This document shows positions 13,001 to 23,500 of a DNA stretch of 64,000 nucleotides, piece after piece. Source of the stretch: Amoebophrya sp. A120 (lineage: Eukaryota; Sar; Dinophyceae; Syndiniales; Amoebophryaceae); the NCBI GenBank assembly GCA_905178155.1, contig CAJINV010000002.1, positions 7,949,655 through 8,013,654 of the forward strand, read 5' to 3'. Position 1 is the first letter of the stretch; every line of letters starts with the position of its first letter. Both the position numbers and the translations under genes were made by a program. The notes below the pieces were generated by a model that made no database searches, had not been told where the DNA came from, and saw only the letters and a program-made list of their open reading frames with translations.

Positions 13001-14683
13001 TGGTGGTAAAGTGATTGTGAGTTATTGCATCTACTCTACGGCATAGCTCCCCCCTACTCTACGGCATAGCACACCAGAGTTGTCATGCAGATTTGCATGC
13101 CAAAAAGGTTTCCCATGCGGAGCCGCATGAGAAGCGTTTTCTAATCGTGTTTGAGAATTTGCGATGCTCTAATCAGCATGATATGCTAGATCTGTGATGC
13201 TGCTTGAGGTAGCTAAACAGGATTACACTACGGGGCCAAATTTGTCATGCGAAACAACCAAAGCTGGATAATTTGTCTAGCAGATTTCCCATCTTGACTC
13301 TGGTGTGGGGATGTTTTTACACAGGATATTCTGCCGCTGGAGGCAGACCCGCTTCAGCGCCTCCATCATGTAGATAGTGTTGTTGCAGTACATCGTGTAT
13401 CAAATGCAAAAATGTCTGGGTCTGGAATGTTGCCGGGTTTGTCATGCATACTTTGCATGACCCAGGATGTCTGTAATGCACGACCTAGCATCACAGATTT
13501 CTAGATGGCTTCCTGATGCCTACTCCGCATGACAAATGCCCTCCCCGCGTAGCACAAACTAGACTCCTCTTGCTGGTCATGCAATACAGATTTTTTTAGA
13601 GTCCAAAGTTCGCATCACAAGTTCCGACCTTCCAGACCCAGACATTTTTACAGTTGATATCGTGAACTCCGGGTCGTTGGGGTCCACCAGCTCCGGCCGG
13701 GAGAGTCGACTGTCCGACCAAACTACCGGATAGCCGTCGTGAGCGAAGCCGAGGAACCGCGTGCTGCCGTTGTTCATCAGCAGCCGTTCCGGGGGCTGCA
13801 ACGCGGTGGGAAGAAAGTTGTTCTTCGCGTTCCTTTTCCGCGCCTCGCGCCACCGGACGGTGGCGCGGAAGCTCCGCACGGCCGCAGGCACGTCGTTCTC
13901 CGTGGACGCGAGAAACCGGAGAACTTCCTCCCGGGTGTATCAAAAGGAAAAATCCTCCCTCCCCATATCGAAAACGAAACTTGTGATGCTGGATTTCCGT
14001 ATACAAATCTGATTTGTATTGCGGTAGAGGACTGCACGCAGATCGTAAGCCTAAAGAGGGGCCTCTTGGTGTAGGGGCCTAGCATGGCAAACGTCTGCCC
14101 TATAGGCCTTGCAGCATTACCAATCGCCTGCATATCGTGGGGGAGTCTCTGAGTTTGCCCTCTTGCAAGAGAGACAGGATTTGTGGTCACAAATCAGCAT
14201 CACAACTTTTTAGAAACATACCTTTTCAGTATGGGGAGGGGGGATTTTTCCTTACGATAGGGTGTAGATGGTTTGCTGCTCGTCCGCGAACAGCAGCTGC
14301 TCCCAGTCCTCAAGGGGCACGCCTGGCGGGGGTTCTTGCTGCTCCTTGCCTGCTTCTATGTTATTGTTGGGTGCTGCCGTTTTTGAAGCCACTTGATCTT
14401 GATGACGCGCTATCGGAGCTGCATCATCTTCTTCGGCGTTGATGCGTCGGAGCTCAAGCAAAAACGCCTGGTAAACTGAATCTTCCCTGGCATCGGGCCG
14501 CTGCGCCTCCAGCTGGTGATTCACCCGAGCAGGTGCTGCTGCTTTCTTTTCTCGTCTTTCTTTTCCCCCTGCTCCAGGTGGTCTAGACCGGGGGTGGTGC
14601 CAGGCCTTTTGGCTTTGTTCCAACTCGTCCTGGACATCGAGAGGTCGTCGGGCAGTTCTACCATCCATGATCTGGGTCGACAC
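10034..14683 (-). CDS. CRAL-TRIO (Sec14-like) domain protein with C-terminal membrane segments
   Basis: Four exons: 14683-14260, 13937-13660, 13397-13329 and 11737-10034, separated only by introners (13938, 13398 and 11738). The start ATG gives MSTQIMDGRT. The N-terminal part is charged and ends in a CRAL-TRIO-N-like helix region (REEVLRFLAS, RSFRATVRWR). The lipid-binding fold is recognisable in FQIYVLMDFSGW, NHYPGTQRGTFIINAPPLF and AWSIFRAFAPSNTCKKIFF. A disordered S/T/P/R-rich linker of ~250 residues follows, then hydrophobic segments (VVFFWNKVVLELVIPILGLL; IFALVFISFLCSNFF), so the protein is likely membrane-anchored and could move phosphoinositides or other lipids. All three junctions are in frame: IYT-REEVLRF, PEFT-MYCNN, CLQRQ-KLPTF. 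The membrane tail is unusual for soluble Sec14 proteins. Family is confident; ligand unknown. Confidence 0.85.
11738..13328. mobile_element. Long introner, family C composite (1591 bp)
   Basis: Terminal inverted repeats: left TATCCTATGTAAAAACGTAC, right end reversed TATCCTGTGTAAAAACATCC, both continuing into CCACACCAGAGTTGTCATGC-like sequence. The duplication TTCTG is at 11733-11737 and 13329-13333. A ~1.27-kb core (about 11790-13060) separates the left arm from a standard C-type body (13066-13328), and the CCAGAGTTGTCATGC motif is repeated on both sides of the core. The core is nearly identical by eye to 20985-21231 plus 29984-31020. Open frames inside it show no recognisable protein. Excision plus one duplication copy joins CLQRQ to KLPTF. 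Confidence 0.88.
11790..13060. repeat. Long interspersed repeat core, copy 1
   Basis: This 1.27-kb stretch recurs almost unchanged in two pieces at 20985-21231 and 29984-31020, on either side of the LINE. It has no recognisable protein or inverted ends of its own. The copies differ by scattered substitutions and a T-run length change (short at ~11985, 16 T at 21200-21214). Confidence 0.85.
13398..13659. mobile_element. Introner, family B (262 bp)
   Basis: Inverted ends TATCAAATGCAAAAATGTCT and, reversed, TATCAACTGTAAAAATGTCT, both running on into GGGTCTGGAA. Duplication TCGTG at 13393-13397 and 13660-13664. Its excision joins PEFT to MYCNN in the CRAL-TRIO gene. Confidence 0.92.
13938..14259. 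mobile_element. Introner, family A, reverse internal orientation (322 bp)
   Basis: Left end TATCAAAAGGAAAAATCCTC; the right end is its diverged complement. Duplication GGGTG at 13933-13937 and 14260-14264. The conserved internal block (GCGGTAGAGGACTGCA) is near the left end, the opposite orientation to the copies at 2529 and 45535. Excision joins IYT to REEVLRF. Confidence 0.92.
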
Positions 14684-15753
14684 TAGAATCCGCCGGCCAC
14701 GCTCGGGGCAACGCCCGAGGCGGAATTGCCTTGTTATCGCGGATCTCTAGCAGGGAGGAGATCTTCGTGGCGTGATCACTACATTTTAGCGCTGCGCGGG
14801 CACCAAAGATGGCACTCCCAAGAAAAACGAAACAGTACAAGCGAGGCAATTAGGTGCAGCCAATACACCAAGTCGTGTTCTTGTGCTCAAATTTTGTTTT
14901 CTCATCCTTCATTCCCTTGCTGCATCGGCAAAAAATTTTCGTCTTTGATCACTTACATATTTTTGTGAGCATACTTGTGAGTCAAAATAAAAGTGGGGTC
15001 CTGAAGATGCACCACGTGACGTAATTGTTGCTGTGACACGATTCTTCTCGACCGCCAGTTAAAGACACAGAAAAAACCCTGAGTTACCTTTCGTCCCCAA
15101 GGGTCAAAAAGCAGGAAAAGAAATACACCGAACATCTGTGCGCGCCTTGCTGTCACCGAAAGTGAAAAACAACTGACAATCAGCCGAGTAATTGTTATGT
15201 TGATGCAAAAAGACAAATTTGAATTTCCTGTATGGTGCAATCCGGGATATCATTATCATCCATCTCGCGACCGAAAGAGACTTGATAAAAACATCACGCA
15301 TTTTTTGAATTCACTGTGTTACACAGTAACAAAAGCTGGATAAAAACTAAGTACACCGAAGAGGTTTACTGACGGCGACGCCGATACTTTGCTCAGACCA
15401 CACGCAGCAAGCCCAACCACAATCAAAAGTATCACAGAGGAAAAGACATCATCACCGAAGAGATTTTTCTATGAAACTTCCATACACCTGCTTTTTGTTC
15501 AGGAACAAACATTTGTGTCGAGAATCCTCCTGTTAAGTATAACTGGCATATGGAGACGAGCACTAGCATATTTTTTCCAATTTTGGGTCAACTTGAATGA
15601 CTGAATGCCAACATGTACCAGATCATTGCCCGCTGTCACTTTTGGTAAAAAAGAGCGCTTCGCTCATGTCGTATGTCGTTCTGTTGCTAACCTTTCCTGA
15701 CGTTCACTTGTTCCAGCAAGAGCAGCTGTTTCCGTTTTATTCCAGTCGTATCC
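14684..15753. other. Intergenic spacer (1.1 kb)
   Basis: Nothing supportable is seen. Short open frames on both strands lack conserved features. It separates the CRAL-TRIO start codon from the glutaredoxin stop codon. Confidence 0.5.
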
Positions 15754-16483
15754 TCAACCCCCACCCACCCTGCTCTGCGCTTGCCCCTGCGCACCAGGAG
15801 GACTGTTTTCGGAGAAAAACGAGCACACCTTTTCGTATTTTTTATCCGTAGCCAGCAGCGACTGCGTGTTTCGGCACTGCTGCTCCACAGCTAGAAGTTC
15901 GTCGTACCCACCGACATGCAGCTGCTCGATGAAGATGTTGGGAACCTGTTTATTGCGGAGATAGATTCACCTCAATAGTTGTACCAGTATCTCCATAAGC
16001 AACCTCTCTTCATCTGCTACAGTGTACCGTGTCCCCAAGAACGCGTCTAGTTGCGCCGCCAGCTGCACAAGCTTGGAGTTAAAGATAAAGACCCACTCTT
16101 GCACTATAGACGCGATCCTTATCTCTTCGCAGCCCAACGTGCGGCACTAAAAACGTAAGCGAGACATAAAGTTAACATTTTTCAGTTTATTCCGATAAAA
16201 CACCTAGAGCATCAGTTCCTTTCCCCCTGAACTCTAGTACCGTCCGCTGGTTTGTCACAGCGGTGACCACCGCGCCTAGAAGTCGGTTGTTTTCTTCGTC
16301 CAGCTGGATGGTGTGGCATTTTTTTCCAAAATGCTGCAGAAAGTCTTTTGCGTAGTGACAGTAGGGACAGGACTTGGTCGAGAACATGAGGCAACTGTTT
16401 TTTGCCACCGCGTCCTCCATTTTCGCGAACGTATCCCGCACTTGCTTCTCCTGCTCCTGGTTGGCCCCGGCACCGCTTGCCGG
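15754..16483 (-). CDS. Glutaredoxin, dithiol CPYC type
   Basis: Two exons are supported: about 16483-16241 and 15945-15754, with a GT-AG intron 15946-16240. The first has the active site STKSCPYCHYAKDFL and the following strand HTIQLDEENNR. The second supplies the glutathione-binding part VPNIFIEQLHVGGYDEL with the cis-proline (TVP) and the GG motif. Splicing after QRT restores TVPNIFIEQ. The C-terminal extension (SLLATDKKYEKVCSFF) is short. Likely role: glutathione-dependent reduction of disulfides. The first exon begins near CCGGCAAGC, just after an in-frame stop; the initiating exon is not found. On the plus strand the upstream boundary reads TATCCTGTGG, which resembles an introner end, but no partner was found. 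Confidence 0.85.
15946..16240 (-). other. GT-AG spliceosomal intron (295 bp)
   Basis: The donor is CAGCGGACG/GTACTAGAG and the acceptor is ATAAACAG/GTTCCCAAC on the minus strand. Joining gives QRT-VPNIF in the glutaredoxin fold, which strongly supports it. No inverted repeats at the ends. Confidence 0.85.
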
Positions 16484-16500
16484 CTATCCTGTGGAACAAA

Positions 16501-17518
16501 GTACTTACTCTTTCTTTTTTTTCTGCTGTTCTTGTTATTTGTTCATGCCCGAAGTTGACAGGTCGGTATGCAACAAATATTAAAAAGTCTGATATGCATC
16601 GACCTACATCTCTTGCGCTAATTTCTTGTGCTACGCCCCTTGTTCTCTTCTTTCTAGCCGTGCAAGCTGGTTTCAAGTGATTCTTGGACGCTGAATAAAC
16701 TGAAAGTACACAAAAGCTGCATTAGAATGTCTGTTACGTCAGGATTAGAGGTCGTTGTCTGTTGCACACGATAGCGGGCCAGGAGGGTGCACCACCGAGT
16801 TGGCGCCAATCATTTAGTTCCTTGCAAATCCACCTACTCCAAAAATTCGTTCAGCTATATTCTGCGGACTTCTTGCTACTTCGCTATTTGTATTTCTCTT
16901 AGATAAACAGGCATATCAATTCAAGAATAGCGCGGCAAAAAGTAATGCAAGCAAAGTATTAATTCTTCAACTTCAACTACGACTCAACCATGGGCTTTAC
17001 TTTTCCCAAAGTTGCGTCGAAAAATCCGTCTTCAATCACTGCAAAACGGTGTCAAACACGCAACGAATTGCGCGTCAGAAGCTCAGGAAGAACGTCTCGT
17101 TTTCCGATCTACAAGGTGTAGTAGAACAGAGCAAAAATTCAAACTAAAGAGAGCTCGCGGCAGGAACAGCGCAAGAACTCTGAGACATGAGACTCACCCG
17201 AGGCAATCGCAGTCATTTGCTGGTGGTGTTTTATTTTCTCGGAGGTGCGTCGATATTTTGATTACGTGATTAATACGACCACCGGTATACAAAAAATTGA
17301 TCCTGCACTTAGCGTTTCCGTCCCTCGCTCTGTCGAGCATTCGCCCATTCAATCCGAGCCCCCCTAAGTACCTACCCCAAAGCGATTTTCTCTAGTACAA
17401 CGGGGCCTTGGCCGATCTCCCGTAAAAAGCAGGCCCAACATCGAGAGTGATAGAACAAGTCCGCTCGTGAAAATGAGGAACTCCAGCACGGACAGGACGC
17501 GGCGGCGCGTTTCGTCAC
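16501..17518. other. Intergenic spacer (1.0 kb)
   Basis: No gene is supported. The missing first exon of the glutaredoxin gene may lie at the left end of this stretch, and the right end (17360-17518) is the 3' UTR of the AP-4 mu gene. An overlapping frame at 17364-17753 has a hydrophobic stretch but conflicts with the AP-4 mu reading frame. Confidence 0.45.
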
Positions 17519-20500
17519 TTATATGCGGCAAACGTAACTGCAGCTCTGCGTCACGTACCGCACCCAGCGGTAGGGGTTGTAATTCTGGTGCTGCTCCGCG
17601 ATGCGCAGGTACCGCACGCCGATCTTTGACAGAGAAAACATCGGAATCTCGAAATTCACCGAGATGGGCCCGAGGTTCAGCTTCGCCGACGGAAGTTGCG
17701 ATTCTCGGACAAGTATCAAGGTGCCCCTGCAAAGGAGCGGGATGCGCTGTCACGGTCGCGTGAATCTCGTACTTCTACCCACTTGAAGCCAAAGCCAATC
17801 GATAGCGACATCTCATGCAGATACGGGACGCAAGTCCATGTTGGCTTTGGCATTGCGATTCTTTTTAAAGAAAATTTACGTCGAAATAATGACATAACCC
17901 ACGACTGTGACAGTTGCAGTTCCCGCCCCGGGAAAATAGATGTTCTACTTCGGTCCCCTCGCATAGAGTTCAGTCGAGTTTTCAGGGTGAATTCGCTGTT
18001 GCCCGGGAACTTCTTCAGCTGCCACACAAGCTTGTTTTCGTTCGGTAGAAACTCGACCTGTTTCTTCTGCTCGGTGTTCTGTGCCGCGTTCGCGGACCCG
18101 GACCCGCCGCTGCTGGACTGAAACACCTCGGTGGCGGAGATGCTCGCGTATTAAGAGGAAAAATCCCCCCTCCCCATATCAAATGGGAAATCTGTGGTGC
18201 AGGATTTGCGTACACAAATGCGCGCTGTCTTGCGGTACGGCATCGCAGCCAGATCCGCAGCCTAGGGAGGGACGTTTGGGTCTAGTTGCTTAGCATTACA
18301 AAGGGCTGTCCTCTAGGCCCCACAGCATGTCAAATCGCTTCCATAAAGGCGCGGAAGCCTCTGCGTTGGTCTTCTTGCAAGACGGACGTGATTTGTGGTC
18401 TCAAATCAGCAAGACAAATTTTGCGAAGCATGCCTTTTCGATGTGGGAAGGGGGGATTTTTCCTTTTGATATCGCGACGAGGTTCTTCGGGAACTGACAC
18501 TGAAACACGACGTTGCCCCCGTAGTTGGTGTCGGGCAGCTCGGCTCGCGCCGTGATCGTCAGCTCGCAGGAGGTCACCTTGTCCGCCTGCTGCTGGGGCG
18601 GGAAGGAGACCCGGGGAAAAATCCGGAAGGGCACCTTCAGCTCGTTCGTGATCCGGTAATTCATCACCGCAAACTCCCCGTCGGGTGGGAAAAACGACAG
18701 AATTCCTGTTGTAGAAAAGTAGAGTTCTTGTGTACCACTAGTACCTGCTTGGTTATATTAGCATTCTGCACAATCGAACTCAAATCGAAAATTTGAAACA
18801 AGTATTTTGCTGAAGAAATGTTCCTCATGACAACGTTGTAGCGAGAGCAATACTTTGGTCGTCAAAGTCCCGGAGGTCCACGCACTCGTGAAAGTTGCAG
18901 TCGTCGAGCTGTACACTTGCAAACCGATTATTTGCTGTATCACGATGGCGAAATGCATTCTGCTTCTGATTCCCAGAGTTCAAGAGGATAAGAATCAGCG
19001 CGTTCCACGCCGGAAGGTAACTCGAGATGGACTAACTGCGGAAGAGCTGCTTCATAACAGACTCATCTCGCGCCTACTTTATGGTTTTCTTTCTCATCAG
19101 GATCACGCCGCCAAGGGAAAGGGGCACAGTTTTCAGCATGGCTCCTGGTGCATGCCGATGTGTTCCTCCCGTGAGCTGCATGCACCTCCAATAAACGAAC
19201 TTTGGTCTTTGCTCTCTTAGAATCAAAAGAAGCTTGCAGATTTCCTGTTGATAGCCGGAGGCTGCGCCGATGACCAGGTCCTCGTTGAGCGCGAGCTTCA
19301 GTTCGGGATTTCCGGAGAGGTAGCTCTTCATTTGAATTGACCCGTCCACGCACGCGTTCAGAATTTGCCTATCAGTTTTATTGCGGTTTTTTGCGTGCTT
19401 TCGAGTCCTTTGTTTCTCGCTGAGTCGCACTTTTTCTTATACTTATTTCGCGTCATGCGAATGATCAATTACAGTTTTCAGCAGCTAAAACACGAGAGAA
19501 AATGTGTCACGTCGGAGGGCACAGGTTCCGCGATTCCATTCTGCTAGCGGGTGGCTTAGAATAGAAGAACAAAGTAAGAATTATGTATGAAAAGATACAC
19601 TTTGATACCCGCTAGAGTTGCAATATCACACGAAAAAGCTGTATTGCAACTGCCGGGTGCCTTGTTTGCGCCACATTCTTGCACTACTCCTTTCTTTCCA
19701 ACGCCCACTGGCCCAATGCAAAAACCTTCGAGGCAGTTGTAATGCAGTTTGGTTCTATTTGGATATCATAAGCACGGTGACGCGCTCGAGGATGTCTACG
19801 AAAATTTCGTTTTTTGCGACGATCTTGTCTTGTGTAGGCCCGACCGGCCGGTGAACCGCGTTGCTCGGCACAGTTCGCGCAGTCAGGTTGGGTAACGCCG
19901 CTACGCCTTTCAGCGCACCACCTGACAAAAGGAGAAATTTGTAATTGCTTTTATTTCCGTGCATATACCTGCAGAATTTGTGTCTGTTCCTTCTAGGCTA
20001 CTGCTGAACTTCCGGAAAGTGCCTTTTTCAAAGTCAGTCTGTAGAACAAAGAGTGGAACTAAAACTCTGAAGAAGAATAAGCACCTCCCAGCGCATTGCT
20101 GACTGCGGTCCCGGCGCTCCACTATCGAATGCAAAAACTCGGTCAGACCCAGAAGAGTCATACGTAAAACAGCGGAAACAAACAGTGCTTCTAGTACATG
20201 AAAAAATGGACTTTATTTGCTGGCAATCTTTACAAACAATTCACCTTGGCGCGGAGGATCAAAACACTAAAGAGCTTGTTCGCATGCCGATCTCACTTTT
20301 GAAAAAGCGCACAATGCCTAGCGGGTTGTCTCGAGATGAAGCTGGACGACCTGTGCATGAAGAACTATCTCAGGTGTAGTTGTTTCCCTGTTATGTCTGT
20401 AATCATGTAAGTATGGTATGCGTATAACTCGTCCGTGGACAAGAACATTCTTCCTGGTGCGTATCTGCAGGCCACTGGCGACTGTGTTTTCGTTCAGCAC

Positions 20501-23500
20501 CGCGGCGGCTTCGTTGTGGACACAGAGCCGCAGCTGCTCCGTGGAAGTAGTCTGCGGGTACCCGAAGTCCAGCATTTCGTCGAGGAGTTCGTAGAGGAGC
20601 ACAAAGTTCTTCCGTATGGACTCTTCGGTCAGCGTGCCGCAGTAGTCTTTGAACACCTTGCAGATATGCATTGCAAATATGTCTGGGTCTGGAAGATTGC
20701 ACCTTGTCATGCTACATCTGGATCGTGGAAAAATTTGTGTTGCGTGATTACCAAAAAAGGCCCACTTTTGAACAAGTTTACAGGCAGTTTCTCATGCAGG
20801 AAAGGCATGATAGAGATCTCACAGAACCTGTCATGCTAGGCCGTGCATGCCAGACCGGGTGGGTCATGAAAAAACTGCATGACAAACCTAGCAATCTTCA
20901 TCCAGACCCAGACATTTTTGCATTTGATAGCAGATCTTCGTGAGCAACTCCAGCAACATATCCTGAGGAAAAACGTACCCACCCCAGAGTTGTCATGCTA
21001 AACAAAATGCGACACACTTTGCCCCCCCATTGTACCATGGCCGCAGATGGCTTGGCACGCAGGGCGGGTGGGTCAGGCGGACACCGAAGTGCCATCACCA
21101 TCATCTCCCGGCCACTATATCCCAACTCTGATCTCGCCAACCAACCATACTGCGCCAACAACCATACTGTGCCAACTTGCCAACTGAACAACGCCTCGCT
21201 TTTTTTTTTTTTTTGCCAACAATTCCTTACTGTTCAATTCAATTCATGGAGCGGCCCCGTGCTGGAACACTTCTGGTGGTGGACGTGAGCACGAGATTTG
21301 CGGCTTCGCGCCGCGACAACCAAATGGGGGTCCCTTCCCCCCCCCTCCGTTTTCAAAAATCCCGTTTGTGCGTGCATGATGCAAAGGGCCAACATCGGTG
21401 GTCGACATGGATGAACTCGAGATCAAGCTCGAAACGAAAGCACCGGCCACAAAAAGAATAAGCGAAAATCTTCGGCGAGGATCGGAAGACCGCAATTTGT
21501 GATGCCAATGGCTGCTAAAACCCGAACGGCGGGGGGGTATCTACCGCGCCGAGCGCGCGGATTCGTTTTCCTTTACGTGTCGAGCCGGTAGCAGCGGCAC
21601 ACGCCACATCTCTTCCATCTTGCAGCGTCCGGACGGATGTGTTGGGGGCATAGCAGTGCGGGGGGATACTAACTTACTGCGGCTTAGCAGGGCCGGATTT
21701 GTCATGCAAAATTTGTTTTCGGATAGTGCTGAACGAACTTTTTTCCTCTTTCTAGAGCTAACAAGTCACCGCGTCACGCCTAGGTGACACCCGCAAGCTA
21801 TTTAGTAGCTGCGCCGCCTGAATGGTTTTTTAAGTACTGACCCGGTAGCAGCGGGCGAAAGATCTTTTTTAGGAAACTACACCGGCAGCTTCGTGCAGCT
21901 ACCGCAGATAGCGAGCAGGGCGCCGCTAGTAAAACCAATAAACTCTAAATAATTTGTCATGCAAAATTGGAATTTGAATCTTGTAGTACAGCAGCTTCGG
22001 GACCATCCGGGAGAGAAAACTCCGCTTTGCCGCAGCTGCAGGTGCCTTCGTCGCGGTCGAGGATGTCTTGCATGGCATCGGCTCACGCTGAAGTCGAAGT
22101 TGCAGATCGGCGCGCGGGGAGGACGGGCTTGAGACTGGATTTCTACGTTTCGCCCAGCTGGCTCGAAGGGACCCGGCAGAAAAGCAAGATGGGCTTCACG
22201 AGGCCGAAGTACAGCTATGTAGTGCGGTCCGACCGGTGATCTGGATGAAAATGCGCTACACCGCACCGGCCGATCCGGATAAAAAAAAAAGTGGCGCAAC
22301 AGCATCGCACTTTCACGCTATCTGGATGAAGATGTGCTGCCAAACCGCAGCCCGGTAGAAGGACAACATGGCGAGCTCCGAAACGCGGCCCGGCTCCGGT
22401 CCAGGCAAGTAAGATTCCGGCTGTTCCCAGGGCGGCGGCGTGGGCCCGATACGCCGCGGGGTCTGGTAGCGACGGAAACCGGCGCCAGGTGGGGATTCCT
22501 GTTCTGCGAAGGCGTAAACAGGGTCAGCAGCTGGTTTGGCGGTGTTGGTGCCCTGTACACCGGTTTTCTGGCCACTAGGCGCGATTCGGGCGGAACAGAC
22601 CGAAGCTGTTCTTTTTTCCTTTATCTCCGTATTCACCTGCTACCACGGTGAGTTTGTCGCAAGTGAAGCAGCTGCTGCTTCGTGGTCACCTCCACGTCGT
22701 CAGGATCAGGTCGTGGCGGAGTATTATGGATGGAAAAACCGAACGGAGAAATGCAATATTAAAACTGTACGCTATCGAGATGCTGGGGACACCGCCGGCA
22801 AGTCAGCTCGGCGGCATTGCTTTTATGGTGCTATGATGTGACTTCCATGTTCTGAATGCTTCGAAACTGAGACCCGTGCCCAGAACTGAAACCCTGAACC
22901 GAAACCCGAACCGCAAACCCGGGCCCGACACCCGGCCGCAACCGAGACGGGTGTATACCGTCGGAAGTGCAGCTGTGTTTTTGCACCGACCGGAGGAGAG
23001 CGACTAGGACTAACCCTGACGAAGGCGTACAGCCGGGGGAAGAAAGTGAGTCGAGGAGGGGTGGGGAAGCGAGGAGGGGCGACAAGAGTCCAGGCAGCCC
23101 AGGACGGAAGATCAGCAACAGAGACGATTGCTCCCCCGGAGCGCCAGCTGATGACCCGGGAATAGAGGCAGGTTGGTGAAGACCAACAAGAAAAAGAGAT
23201 ATAACCCGGGCGGAGTAGGGCGACCTTATGAGAGGCCTGTAGCAAAATATATTTTGTTGCGCGATTGCCGAAAGTCCACTTGATCCCTAGTAGAAAATGC
23301 CCGCGGGCGGGGCAAACTCACAACTGTGGCGGTCTCATACCGTCCTAAGTGCTATCATGTTTTGAACTTATCAAAAAAACCCAGCCGTGCTGAAACCCCG
23401 AGAAGCCGAAAGCTTATGGCACGCACGTTACCCGGAACGGAAATCCCCCGGAACCGAAGCCCCCGGAAGGGCGGGAAGAGGACACAGTGGTTCTGGCAGG

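Noticed and set aside
17364-17753. Minus-strand frame with a C-terminal hydrophobic stretch overlapping the AP-4 mu 3' end
   Set aside because: It conflicts with the conserved last exon of AP-4 mu in another frame; the hydrophobic part falls in the 3' UTR.
21199-21214. 16-base T run considered as the LINE poly(A) tail (minus strand)
   Set aside because: It lies outside the TTACT-bounded insertion and the same position in the copy near 11985 has a shorter T run, so it is length variation in the host repeat.
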